A stretch of 46,819 nt of DNA from DSOI01 sp041394885. Lineage in GTDB: Bacteria > Acidobacteriota > Terriglobia > Bryobacterales > Bryobacteraceae. Every line of letters begins with the position of its first letter. Position 1 is the stretch's first letter. The stretch spans positions 1 to 46,819 of the forward strand of contig JAWKHI010000053.1 in NCBI GenBank assembly GCA_041394885.1, in the 5' to 3' direction. A model generated the notes under the pieces. The model saw only the letters and a list, made by a program, of their open reading frames with translations. It did not search any database and was not told the origin of the DNA. The translations under genes were made by a program, and so were the position numbers. Below, piece after piece: positions 26,362-34,097 of the stretch.

Positions 26362-27780
26362 ATGGCGTTTACGTCCTATTCCTACCTTTTGGCGCTGATC
26401 CCGGTGATCGGGCTGTACTGGCTCGCGCCGATGAAGTGGCGGCGGTGGTATCTGCTGGCGGTGAGCCTGCTTTATTACGCGACGTGGAGCGCGGCCCACA
26501 CGGCGTTGCCGCTGGTGGTGTGCGGCGTGGCGTATGTGTGCGGGCGGAAGATGGAGCAGGACAAGGACGCGGCCGGTAGATGGATGTGGACGGGAATCGC
26601 GGCGGTGCTGGCGATCCTGAGCGTGTTCAAATATTGGCCGTTCGTGGTGGAAAATACGAACGCGGCGATGGTGTGGATGGGCCGGCAGGGACTGGGTCCG
26701 GGCTATATGCTGGCGTTGCCGTTGGGGATCTCCTTTTACACTTTCGAAGCGGTTAGTTATCTGCTCGACACGCGGCAAGGGCGCACCAAACAGGCGCGCC
26801 TGTCCGATCTTGGGCTTTTCGTGCTGTTCTGGCCGCACCTGATGGCCGGGCCGATTGTGCGATTCCGGGAACTGGTGCCGCAGTTTTCCAAGAACCTGCA
26901 GTTCGACACCGGGCACCTGTTGCGCGGGCTGGACCGGCTGATTATCGGACTGGCGCAGAAGAACCTGTTGGCCAACAACCTGGCGGCGTTCGTGGACGAA
27001 GGGTTCCTGCCGCAGGCGGCGGCGTCGAATTCGTATCTGGACAACTGGTTTCTGGCGGCGGCGTTCGGGCTGCAGATCTATTTTGATTTCGCCTCGTACT
27101 CGAACATGGCCATCGGGGTGGCGCAGATGATGGGGATTACGCTCCCGGAAAACTTCCGGTTCCCCTATCACGCCGTCTCGCCGCCGGATTTCTGGGGACG
27201 CTGGCATATGACGCTCTCGCGGTGGATCCGGGATTACCTGTTTTTTCCGGTGAATGCGAAATATGGCGGTGCGCCGCTGCCATTGTACGGGAGCCTGATC
27301 GGAATCATGGCGCTGGTTGGATTGTGGCACGGGGCCGGATGGGGCTACGTGCTGTGGGGCTTGATGCACGGGGTGTATCTGGTGCTGTACCGGATTTGGG
27401 AGCAAGTGGAGGAAAAGCACGCCTGGGCCAAGGCATGGTGGGCGGGTTGGGGATGGCGGGTGTTTACGATCGTTGCGGTGGTAGCGGCATGGGTGCCGTT
27501 CCGTGCGGCGAGCCTCGAGCAGTCGCTGACGATGTTGACGGCGATGGCGACGCCAGCATCGATCCGGGTGTCGTACTCAGTGAACCAGTACCTGCTGACG
27601 ATGATGATTGCGTGCTACTGCGTTGCGGAGCCGTGGTTGGCCGCGCGGCTGGAACTGCCGGCAAAGGGAGAAATACGGCCTCAGGTGGCTTGGTTGCGGC
27701 CGGCGGCCTACGCCGCGCTGTTGTTTATTTTCCTGATCTTCGACGATAGAGACGTGCAGTTCATCTACTTTCAGTTTTAG
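26362..27780 (+). CDS. MBOAT family membrane O-acyltransferase (AlgI/DltB-like)
   Basis: A 472-residue polytopic membrane protein of the MBOAT family. Marks: LPLGISFYTFEAVSYLLD (120-136), WPHLMAGPIVRFRELVPQ (157-174), DFWGRWHMTLSRWIRDYLF (276-294) and catalytic H323 in LWHGAGWGYVLWG. Length and motifs match AlgI/DltB/PatA-type enzymes that move acyl groups across the membrane onto a polysaccharide. The ATG lies 3 bases after the SGNH gene stop. With the upstream FAAL and ACP it completes a Dlt-type four-component set. The acyl group is not known. Confidence 0.93.
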   Translation: MAFTSYSYLLALIPVIGLYWLAPMKWRRWYLLAVSLLYYATWSAAHTALPLVVCGVAYVCGRKMEQDKDAAGRWMWTGIAAVLAILSVFKYWPFVVENTNAAMVWMGRQGLGPGYMLALPLGISFYTFEAVSYLLDTRQGRTKQARLSDLGLFVLFWPHLMAGPIVRFRELVPQFSKNLQFDTGHLLRGLDRLIIGLAQKNLLANNLAAFVDEGFLPQAAASNSYLDNWFLAAAFGLQIYFDFASYSNMAIGVAQMMGITLPENFRFPYHAVSPPDFWGRWHMTLSRWIRDYLFFPVNAKYGGAPLPLYGSLIGIMALVGLWHGAGWGYVLWGLMHGVYLVLYRIWEQVEEKHAWAKAWWAGWGWRVFTIVAVVAAWVPFRAASLEQSLTMLTAMATPASIRVSYSVNQYLLTMMIACYCVAEPWLAARLELPAKGEIRPQVAWLRPAAYAALLFIFLIFDDRDVQFIYFQF

Positions 27781-27893
27781 GACGTATAGGCTATAGGTAT
27801 ACTAGTCAGAGACTCACCCCTGCTGGCTGCCGTCCTGGTTACGCAGAGCAGAGACCGCAGCGCAGACGGCGGCCGGGAAACAGGAGAAGAAAA
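27781..27893 (+). promoter_or_regulatory. possible promoter and leader of the heptose operon
   Basis: The 113-base gap is the largest between 23189 and 37608 on the plus strand, so a transcription start here is likely. TATACT at 27798-27803 fits a -10 box; at 17 bases upstream lies only a weak -35 (TTTTAG, 27775-27780). GGAGAAGAAAA just before TTG 27894 is the ribosome site. Evidence is positional and partial. Confidence 0.3.
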
Positions 27894-28877
27894 TTGATCA
27901 TCACACGGAGCCCGCTGCGGATCTCGCTGGGCGGGGGGGGGACGGATCTGCCTTCCTACTACGAACATCACAGCGGATTTGTGATGTCGGCCGCAATCGA
28001 CAAATATGTCTACATCACGGTGCACGAATCGTTTGCGCCGGGGATCATTCTGAAGTACTCCAAGCTCGAGGCCGTCGATTCGGTGGATGCGATTCAGCAC
28101 CCGATTGTACGGGAGGCGCTGAAACTGGTTCCGACGCAACACGAGCATCTGGAGATCGCGAGCATGGCCGATATACCGGCCGGCACCGGGATGGGGTCCT
28201 CTGGGAGCTTCACGACGGCACTGCTGCGGGCGCTGCACGCGCTGGCGAAAAGCTTCGTACCGCCGCGGGAACTCGCCGAGCAGGCATGCCATATCGAGCT
28301 CGACCGGTTGCAGGAGCCCATCGGCAAGCAGGATCAATTCATCGCGGCGTTCGGCGGGATTACCTGCTTCACATTCCATCGGGACGGGAAAATCGATGTC
28401 GAGCCGCTTGGAGTATCGCCTCAGACGGTGACCAATCTCGAAGACGGGCTGATGCTGTTTTTCACCGGCTTCACGCGGAGCGCGAGCGTAATTCTGCAGG
28501 ATCAGGACAAGCGGAGCAGGCAGAACGATCAATCGATGATAGAAAACCTCCACTACGTCAAGCAGTTGGGTTATGAGAGCCGGGAGGCGCTGCTGGCGGG
28601 GAATCTGCGGCGTTTCGCCGAAGTGATGCACGAGCATTGGGAGCACAAGAAGAAGCGCTCGGCGGGGATGAGCAATCCGCAGATCGACGCATGGTACGAG
28701 TTGGCACGGCAAAACGGAGCGCTGGGCGGCAAAGTGATCGGAGCCGGCGGCGGTGGGTTCCTGATGTTCTATGCCGAGGACCGGATACGGCTGCGGCAGG
28801 CGATGACGGGGGCCGGACTACAGGAGATCCGGCTGCGGTTCGACTTCGAGGGGACGCAGGTTGTCGCACGGAGCTGA
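27894..28877 (+). CDS. hddA: D-glycero-alpha-D-manno-heptose 7-phosphate kinase
   Basis: A 327-residue GHMP-family sugar kinase. RSPLRISLGGGGTDLPSYY at the N-terminus and the ATP loop ADIPAGTGMGSSGSF around residue 95 are characteristic of HddA; GKVIGAGGGGFLMFY is the third GHMP motif. The enzyme phosphorylates D-glycero-D-manno-heptose 7-phosphate at O1 with alpha configuration. The next genes encode the other steps to GDP-heptose, which makes the assignment secure. It starts at TTG 27894 behind GGAGAAG, and its end overlaps the next gene by 17 bases. Confidence 0.92.
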   Translation: MIITRSPLRISLGGGGTDLPSYYEHHSGFVMSAAIDKYVYITVHESFAPGIILKYSKLEAVDSVDAIQHPIVREALKLVPTQHEHLEIASMADIPAGTGMGSSGSFTTALLRALHALAKSFVPPRELAEQACHIELDRLQEPIGKQDQFIAAFGGITCFTFHRDGKIDVEPLGVSPQTVTNLEDGLMLFFTGFTRSASVILQDQDKRSRQNDQSMIENLHYVKQLGYESREALLAGNLRRFAEVMHEHWEHKKKRSAGMSNPQIDAWYELARQNGALGGKVIGAGGGGFLMFYAEDRIRLRQAMTGAGLQEIRLRFDFEGTQVVARS

Positions 28878-30204
28878 GGGTGAGCTGCTGCCGGTGGCGA
28901 TCCTGGCCGGGGGATTGGCGACACGGCTGCGCCCGGTTACCGAGAAGGTTCCGAAGTCGCTGGTGCCGGTGGCCGGCGAGCCTTTCCTGGCGCACCAGTT
29001 GCGGCTGCTACGGCGTGCCGGGATCCGGCGGGCGGTACTGTGCACGGGACATCTCGGGGAAATGATCGAGGAGTACGCGGGAAATGGGTCGCGGTTCGGG
29101 GTTGAGCTGACGTACTCGCCCGACGGGCCGACGCTGGTGGGGACGGGAGGAGCGGTCCGGCAGGCGCTGCCCCAGCTTGGGGAGCGGTTTTTCGTACTCT
29201 ACGGGGATTCCTACCTGCCGTGCGACTACGCAGGGGCACAGCGAGTGTTTCTCGAAAGCGGCCTTCAGGGGTTGATGACGGTGTACCGCAATGAAGGGCA
29301 ATGGGATACGAGCAACGTCGAGTACCAGGATGGGCGGATCGTGGCCTACGACAAGAGGAACCGGACCCCACAAATGCGGTATATCGACTACGGGTTAGGA
29401 CTGTTTCACCGGTCGGCTTTTGACGATACTGAAGAGGGGGCGTTTGACCTCGCCGGACTCTTCCAGCGGCTGTTGGCCCGGAACGAGCTGGCCGCTTACG
29501 AGGTCGGCGAGCGTTTTTACGAGATCGGCTCATTTCAGGGAATGGAAGAGCTGTCTACGCTGCTATCCGGCACTACACAAAACAAGAATGAGGAAGGAAG
29601 TGCGCGAGTGAGCTTTATTGAACAGTACATCAACGAGAGCAAGCAGATCCTGGATGCGCTGGACCGGGATGCGATCGCCAAGATGGTGGCAATTCTCGGG
29701 CAGACACGGAGCGAGGGCGGCCGGCTGTTCATTCTGGGCGTCGGGGGCAGCGCGGCCAACGCCTCGCACGCGGTGAACGACTTCCGGAAGATCGTGGGGA
29801 TCGAGGCATATGCACCCACCGACAACGTCTCCGAGTTAACGGCGCGGACCAACGACGAAGGCTGGCCGACGGTGTTCGAGAGCTGGCTGAAAACCAGCCG
29901 GATCAACAAGAAAGACACGGTGCTCGTGTTTTCGGTGGGTGGAGGCAATCTCGAAAAGAACGTAAGTCCGAACCTGGTGTCGGCGCTGCAGGCGGCAAAG
30001 AAAGCGGAGGCGCGGGTGTTGGGGATCGTCGGCCGCGACGGCGGATATACGGCGCAGGTGGCCGACGCGTGCGTGATCGTGCCAACGGTAAACGCGATGA
30101 ACACGACGCCCCACGCCGAGGCATTTCAGGGTGTGGTGTGGCACCTATTGGTGTCGCATCCGGACTTGAAGCAGGAGCAAACCAAGTGGGAGTCGGTCCG
30201 GTAG
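28861..30204 (+). CDS. hddC-gmhA: fusion of heptose-1-phosphate nucleotidyltransferase (HddC) and sedoheptulose-7-phosphate isomerase (GmhA)
   Basis: A 447-residue bifunctional protein. Residues 10-235 are an NTP-transferase: AILAGGLATRLRPVTEKVPK (13-32) and FVLYGDSYLPCDY near 111-123, as in HddC. Residues 250-447 are a SIS-domain isomerase: SFIEQYINESKQ (251-262) and GVGGSAANASHAVNDF (293-308), as in GmhA. These catalyse the first and last steps of the GDP-D-glycero-alpha-D-manno-heptose pathway. The linker (about 236-250, SGTTQNKNEEGSARV) is encoded by DNA that still carries AGGAAGG and an in-frame GTG at 29608, so a separate GmhA chain could also be made. TTG 28861 overlaps hddA by 17 bases. 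Confidence 0.9.
   Translation: MSHGAEGELLPVAILAGGLATRLRPVTEKVPKSLVPVAGEPFLAHQLRLLRRAGIRRAVLCTGHLGEMIEEYAGNGSRFGVELTYSPDGPTLVGTGGAVRQALPQLGERFFVLYGDSYLPCDYAGAQRVFLESGLQGLMTVYRNEGQWDTSNVEYQDGRIVAYDKRNRTPQMRYIDYGLGLFHRSAFDDTEEGAFDLAGLFQRLLARNELAAYEVGERFYEIGSFQGMEELSTLLSGTTQNKNEEGSARVSFIEQYINESKQILDALDRDAIAKMVAILGQTRSEGGRLFILGVGGSAANASHAVNDFRKIVGIEAYAPTDNVSELTARTNDEGWPTVFESWLKTSRINKKDTVLVFSVGGGNLEKNVSPNLVSALQAAKKAEARVLGIVGRDGGYTAQVADACVIVPTVNAMNTTPHAEAFQGVVWHLLVSHPDLKQEQTKWESVR
29591..29610 (+). promoter_or_regulatory. internal ribosome-binding site and GTG start for the GmhA half
   Basis: AGGAAGG at 29591-29597, a 10-base spacer, then GTG at 29608-29610 in the frame of the SIS domain, exactly where stand-alone GmhA proteins begin (SFIEQY follows). 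It looks like the former gene start, kept after the stop codon of hddC was lost. Whether it is still used is unknown. Confidence 0.5.
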
Positions 30205-30212
30205 GAACGGTA

Positions 30213-30755
30213 ATGCGGGCGGTGTTTCTCGATCGCGATGGAGTGATCAACCGCGCGGTTGTGGAGGAAGGGAAGCCGTATCCGCCGGCAAGCCTCGATG
30301 AGATGGAGCTGAACGAAGGGGTGCGGGAAGGGCTGAGGGCTTTGCATGAGCAGGGATACAAGCTGCTGGTGGTGACCAATCAGCCCGACGTCGCGCGGGG
30401 AACGCAGACGCGCGAGGCCATCGAGGCGATGCATGAATGGCTGGCCGGAGAACTGCCTCTCGACGATTTCTTCGTTTGCTACCACGACAGCGGCGACGGA
30501 TGCCGGTGCCGCAAGCCGAAGCCCGGCCTGCTCGAGCAGGGCGCAGAGAAGTACGGGGTGGATCTCAAAAGCAGCTACATGATCGGGGACCGTTGGCGGG
30601 ACATAGACGCCGGCACTGAGGCCGGTTGCAGAACGGTGTGGATCGACTACGGATACCGCGAGCGGGGCCCGGCCGCACCGCCGGATGCGCGTGTGGACAG
30701 CCTGCGCCACGCCGTGGAGTGGATATTGTCTCAAGGAGCGAAAACGAGTGAGTAA
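30213..30755 (+). CDS. gmhB: D-glycero-D-manno-heptose 1,7-bisphosphate 7-phosphatase
   Basis: A 180-residue HAD-family phosphatase of GmhB length. AVFLDRDGVIN supplies the nucleophile and acid/base aspartates, LLVVTNQPDVARG is motif II, the zinc-loop pattern CYHDSGDGCRCRKPKPG is diagnostic of GmhB, and MIGDRWRDIDAG is motif IV. It removes the 7-phosphate after HddA. The frame is open further upstream, but ATG 30213 with GGAACGG before it starts exactly at the conserved N-terminus and 8 bases after the previous stop. Its end overlaps the transaldolase gene by 8 bases. Confidence 0.93.
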   Translation: MRAVFLDRDGVINRAVVEEGKPYPPASLDEMELNEGVREGLRALHEQGYKLLVVTNQPDVARGTQTREAIEAMHEWLAGELPLDDFFVCYHDSGDGCRCRKPKPGLLEQGAEKYGVDLKSSYMIGDRWRDIDAGTEAGCRTVWIDYGYRERGPAAPPDARVDSLRHAVEWILSQGAKTSE

Positions 30756-31467
30756 GACAGCAAGCAGCCTGAGCGTGAAACTGTATGCCGACGGAGCCGA
30801 CCGCGGAACGATGCTTGACCTGTATGCCAATCCGTGGATACAGGGATTCACGACCAATCCGACGTTGATGCGGAAGGCCGGCATCACCGACTACCAGGCG
30901 TTCGCGCAGGAGATCGTGGCGGCGATTCCGGACCGGCCGATCTCGCTCGAGGTGTTCGCCGACGATGTGGCGGAGATGGAGCGGCAAGCGCGTAAGATCG
31001 CCACCTGGGGCGAGAACGTCTATGTAAAGATACCGGTGACCAACACGAAGCGGGAGCCGACGGCGCCGCTGGTGCGGAAGCTGAGTCACGAGGGGGTCAA
31101 GTTGAACGTGACGGCGATCCTGGCGATCGAGCAGGTCCGTGAGGTAGTGGATGCGTTGGCCGGTGGAGCGCCGTCCAACGTATCGGTGTTTGCCGGGCGG
31201 ATTGCCGATACGGGGATCGATCCTGTGCCGTTGATGCAGGAGACGGTGGATTTAACGAGGCCGCACGCGGGAATGGAAGTGATCTGGGCGAGTCCGCGGG
31301 AGCTGCTGAACGTGTTTCAGGCGGATACGATCGGGTGCCACATCATTACAGCGACAGCGGATATTTTGAAGAAATTGTCGCTGGTGGGCAAGGATCTCCA
31401 CGACTATTCGCTCGAGACGGTGCAGATGTTCTACGAAGACGCGACGAAGTCGGGGTTCCGGCTTTAG
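30748..31467 (+). CDS. small transaldolase (TalC/fructose-6-phosphate aldolase group)
   Basis: A 239-residue class I aldolase. LYADGADRGTMLDLY and GFTTNPTLMRKAGI form the N-terminal strands; K94 in VYVKIPVTNT is the Schiff-base lysine; LNVTAILAIEQ and SVFAGRIADTGID follow. Length fits the short transaldolase subfamily. GTG 30748 is preceded by AAGGAG and overlaps gmhB. In this operon it could supply sedoheptulose 7-phosphate, the entry substrate of the heptose pathway, from fructose 6-phosphate and erythrose 4-phosphate; this is inference from context. Confidence 0.88.
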   Translation: MSKTASSLSVKLYADGADRGTMLDLYANPWIQGFTTNPTLMRKAGITDYQAFAQEIVAAIPDRPISLEVFADDVAEMERQARKIATWGENVYVKIPVTNTKREPTAPLVRKLSHEGVKLNVTAILAIEQVREVVDALAGGAPSNVSVFAGRIADTGIDPVPLMQETVDLTRPHAGMEVIWASPRELLNVFQADTIGCHIITATADILKKLSLVGKDLHDYSLETVQMFYEDATKSGFRL

Positions 31468-31498
31468 TAGCGGGGAGCGCCAGCCGCCGGACTATCTG

Positions 31499-32527
31499 AT
31501 GATGCTGCCCCGCCACGCCGAGATCTGGGCTCCGGGCTACGTCCGGAGCCGGATGGCGTTGCGGCGATGGCGTCCAGGGCCGGGTCCGGTGAGAGTGTGG
31601 GTGGCCATCACCGATCATTATGAGCCTTACTGGCACAATACCGATGACGTGCTGGCGCGGGAGCGGGTGGCGCGGTGGCGCAGGCTATGGCCAGAGGTGG
31701 CTGCGCGTAATGTGGATTCGGCGGGAAAGCAGGCCTGTTACAGCTTTTTTTATCCGGAGGAGGAGTACCGTCCGGAACTACTCGATCCGCTGGCCGAGAT
31801 GGCCGGAGCGGGAATCGGCGACGTGGAAATTCACATCCATCATGACGGCGACACCGAGGGGGCGTTCGTCGACCGGATGGAGCGGTTTCTCGATACGCTC
31901 GAACGGCGGCATGGACTGCTGCGACGGGTGGGGGGACGGCGGGTATTCGGATTCATTCATGGCAACTGGTGCCTCGACAACTCGCGGCCCGACGGGCGCT
32001 GGTGCGGATTGAATAACGAAATCACGCTGCTCGAGCGGATGGGCTGCTATGCGGATTTCACGATGCCCTCGGGGCCGTCGCCGACGCAGTCGCGGCAGTT
32101 GAACGAAATCTATTGGGCGGTGGACGATCCGGAGCGCCCGAAGTCGTATGACACCGGGCCGCGGTACCGGCGCGGAGAGCACGGCGGGCCGGGCCGGCTG
32201 CTGATGATCCCAGGACCGTTCGGGCTGCGTTGGGGCGGGGGCCGTGTGCTACCGCGGATGGACACCGGAGAGCTGGCCGGCTACGATCCACCGGCGGCGG
32301 GCCGCCCGCGAGTGTGGCTCGACGTGGCGCCGCGGATCGGTAACGACATCTTCGTGAAATTGTATTCGCACGGAACGCAGGAGAAGAATTCAGCGATGCT
32401 GTTCGAGGGTGGCGGCCTCGACGCGCTTTACGGCGGGCTCGCGGACGAGTGCCGGGCGCGGGGTTGGGAGTACCGGTTCGTGTCAGCGTGGGAAATGCAC
32501 CGGGCGGTGACGGGAGCCGCGGTGTGA
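31499..32527 (+). CDS. polysaccharide deacetylase-like barrel protein
   Basis: A 342-residue cytoplasmic-looking protein without signal peptide or membrane segment. It resembles the deacetylase/glycoside-hydrolase beta/alpha barrel: WVAITDHYEPYW near residues 34-45 (Asp-His), DVEIHIHHDGDTEG around 108-121 and FGFIHGNWCLDNSRPDG around 150-166, with several His and Asp residues suited to bind a metal. It is not a textbook NodB domain, so the reaction is uncertain. The reading may begin at ATG 31499 or 31502; no clear ribosome site is seen. It follows the transaldolase by 31 bases, and its TGA overlaps the flippase GTG (GTGA). Confidence 0.6.
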   Translation: MMLPRHAEIWAPGYVRSRMALRRWRPGPGPVRVWVAITDHYEPYWHNTDDVLARERVARWRRLWPEVAARNVDSAGKQACYSFFYPEEEYRPELLDPLAEMAGAGIGDVEIHIHHDGDTEGAFVDRMERFLDTLERRHGLLRRVGGRRVFGFIHGNWCLDNSRPDGRWCGLNNEITLLERMGCYADFTMPSGPSPTQSRQLNEIYWAVDDPERPKSYDTGPRYRRGEHGGPGRLLMIPGPFGLRWGGGRVLPRMDTGELAGYDPPAAGRPRVWLDVAPRIGNDIFVKLYSHGTQEKNSAMLFEGGGLDALYGGLADECRARGWEYRFVSAWEMHRAVTGAAV

Positions 32528-34089
32528 GCCAGCAGAATGACGGGGTGCGCGGCGTTGCCCGGAACACGCTATGGTACAGCTCCGAGTTGCTGTTCGGCGT
32601 GGTGGCGATCCTGTTGACTTCGATCCCGATCGCACGGGTCATCGGTCCGGAAAAACTCGGCTACTTCACCCTGATGCAGTGGTGGACGAACATAAGCGGG
32701 ATGGTGGGCTCACTGGGGCTGCCGGTGGCGACGCAGAAATACATGGCGGAGTATCTGGGCCGTGGCGAAGCCGGGGTGGCGAGCCTGATCTACCGGCATA
32801 CATTTCGGATCCAGGCGCTGGTGGCGGCCGGAATCTCGGTGGCCGGGGTGCTGCTGGCGCTTGTGCTAACCGATCCGGACTACCATGCCAGCACGATTCT
32901 GCTAGTAATTGCGCTCGCGCCGAAGATGATGACCTGGATTCCGTCGAACGCCAACAACGCAGCGGAGCGTTTTCCGCCGAACGCGGTGGCCGGAATCGCC
33001 GCTAGCGTCTTGTATATCGCCATTGTGGCGGTGAGCTTGTGGATTGGTTGGGACCTTACGGGGATCGCCGCCGGGATGCTGCTGCAGAACACCTTCGAGC
33101 TGGCGCTCAAGATGCGCTCTGTACGGCAATGGCTGCCTGCCGCAGCGCCGGGCAAGCTGCCGGAGGATCTGCGTGGGCGGATGTTCAGCTTCTCGGGCCA
33201 AAGTATCCTGCTGATGATCGTCAACGTGGTGGTTTGGGACCGGTCCGACCTGGTGTTTCTACGAATGCTCGACAAGGATGCACGGCAGTTATCGTTTTAT
33301 TCGCTGTCGTTCAGCTTGGTGGAACGGATCCTGTTGGTGCCGAAGTCGTTCAGCTTTGTGGTCGGCTCGCGGTTCATGGTCCAGGCGGGCCAGGAAGGCA
33401 GCCGGCTCTACACGGAGGTTGCGCTGGGGGTTCGCTACGTGGCTCTGTTCTCGCTACCGGTGATGGTTGGGATGGCTGCCATCAGCGCGCCTCTGACACG
33501 AACGATGTACGGCGCGCAGTATGAAGCGGCGATTCCCGTCATGCTGGTCGCGGCGCTGTTGGCGGTGACCAAACCATTCCTGCTGCCGGCGCGGCTGCTG
33601 ATGCAGGCGACCGAAAAACAGGTGTTTCTGATCTGGTGGACCTGCCTTTCGGGAGTGTTCAACGTAGTCCTGGACATCCTGCTGATTCCGGCGATCCCGG
33701 GCAGCGGAGCGCTGGGCGCGGCGCTGGCCAACGGTCTGGCGCAAACGGTGGCGATCGGAGGTATGTGGTACAAGGTGGGCCGCGCGTATCCGGTCGCGTT
33801 ACCCTGGAGATTTGTGTCAAGGGTGTTTGTGGCGAGCCTGGCTATGGGGCTGGGGGTCTATGCGATGGTGCAGTTGGAATTACCGGCTCCCGTGCTGCTG
33901 GTGGCGGGAACCGTCACCGGAGCAGCGCTTTTCCCCCTGCTGCTGCGGATGACAAGAGCACTGGAACCGGAGGATGGCCAGCGGCTGGAAAAGATGAGAA
34001 CGATGCTGCCGGCGCTGGTACGGCCCCTGTACGCAAGACTGCTCACATACGTGACGCTGGCTGACGCAATGAACTCGCCGCGGAGATAA
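32524..34089 (+). CDS. Wzx-type polysaccharide flippase (MOP superfamily)
   Basis: A 521-residue polytopic membrane protein with about 12-14 hydrophobic helices. The N-terminus (GVARNTLWYSSELLFGVVAI, then ARVIGPEKLGYFTLMQW) is typical of the oligosaccharide flippase family, and the C-terminal PGSGALGAALANGLAQ is a recurrent MOP pattern. It would move the lipid-linked repeat unit across the inner membrane. GTG 32524 overlaps the preceding stop by 4 bases; the longer frame from 32449 is rejected because it lies inside the previous gene. The polymerase gene follows after 8 bases. Confidence 0.88.
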   Translation: MSQQNDGVRGVARNTLWYSSELLFGVVAILLTSIPIARVIGPEKLGYFTLMQWWTNISGMVGSLGLPVATQKYMAEYLGRGEAGVASLIYRHTFRIQALVAAGISVAGVLLALVLTDPDYHASTILLVIALAPKMMTWIPSNANNAAERFPPNAVAGIAASVLYIAIVAVSLWIGWDLTGIAAGMLLQNTFELALKMRSVRQWLPAAAPGKLPEDLRGRMFSFSGQSILLMIVNVVVWDRSDLVFLRMLDKDARQLSFYSLSFSLVERILLVPKSFSFVVGSRFMVQAGQEGSRLYTEVALGVRYVALFSLPVMVGMAAISAPLTRTMYGAQYEAAIPVMLVAALLAVTKPFLLPARLLMQATEKQVFLIWWTCLSGVFNVVLDILLIPAIPGSGALGAALANGLAQTVAIGGMWYKVGRAYPVALPWRFVSRVFVASLAMGLGVYAMVQLELPAPVLLVAGTVTGAALFPLLLRMTRALEPEDGQRLEKMRTMLPALVRPLYARLLTYVTLADAMNSPRR

Positions 34090-34097
34090 GATTCAAA

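Noticed and set aside
25618..27420. 600-codon open frame on the minus strand
   Set aside because: Antisense to the SGNH and MBOAT genes, rich in His/Arg/Gln/Pro as shadow frames are; the sense strand encodes clear families.
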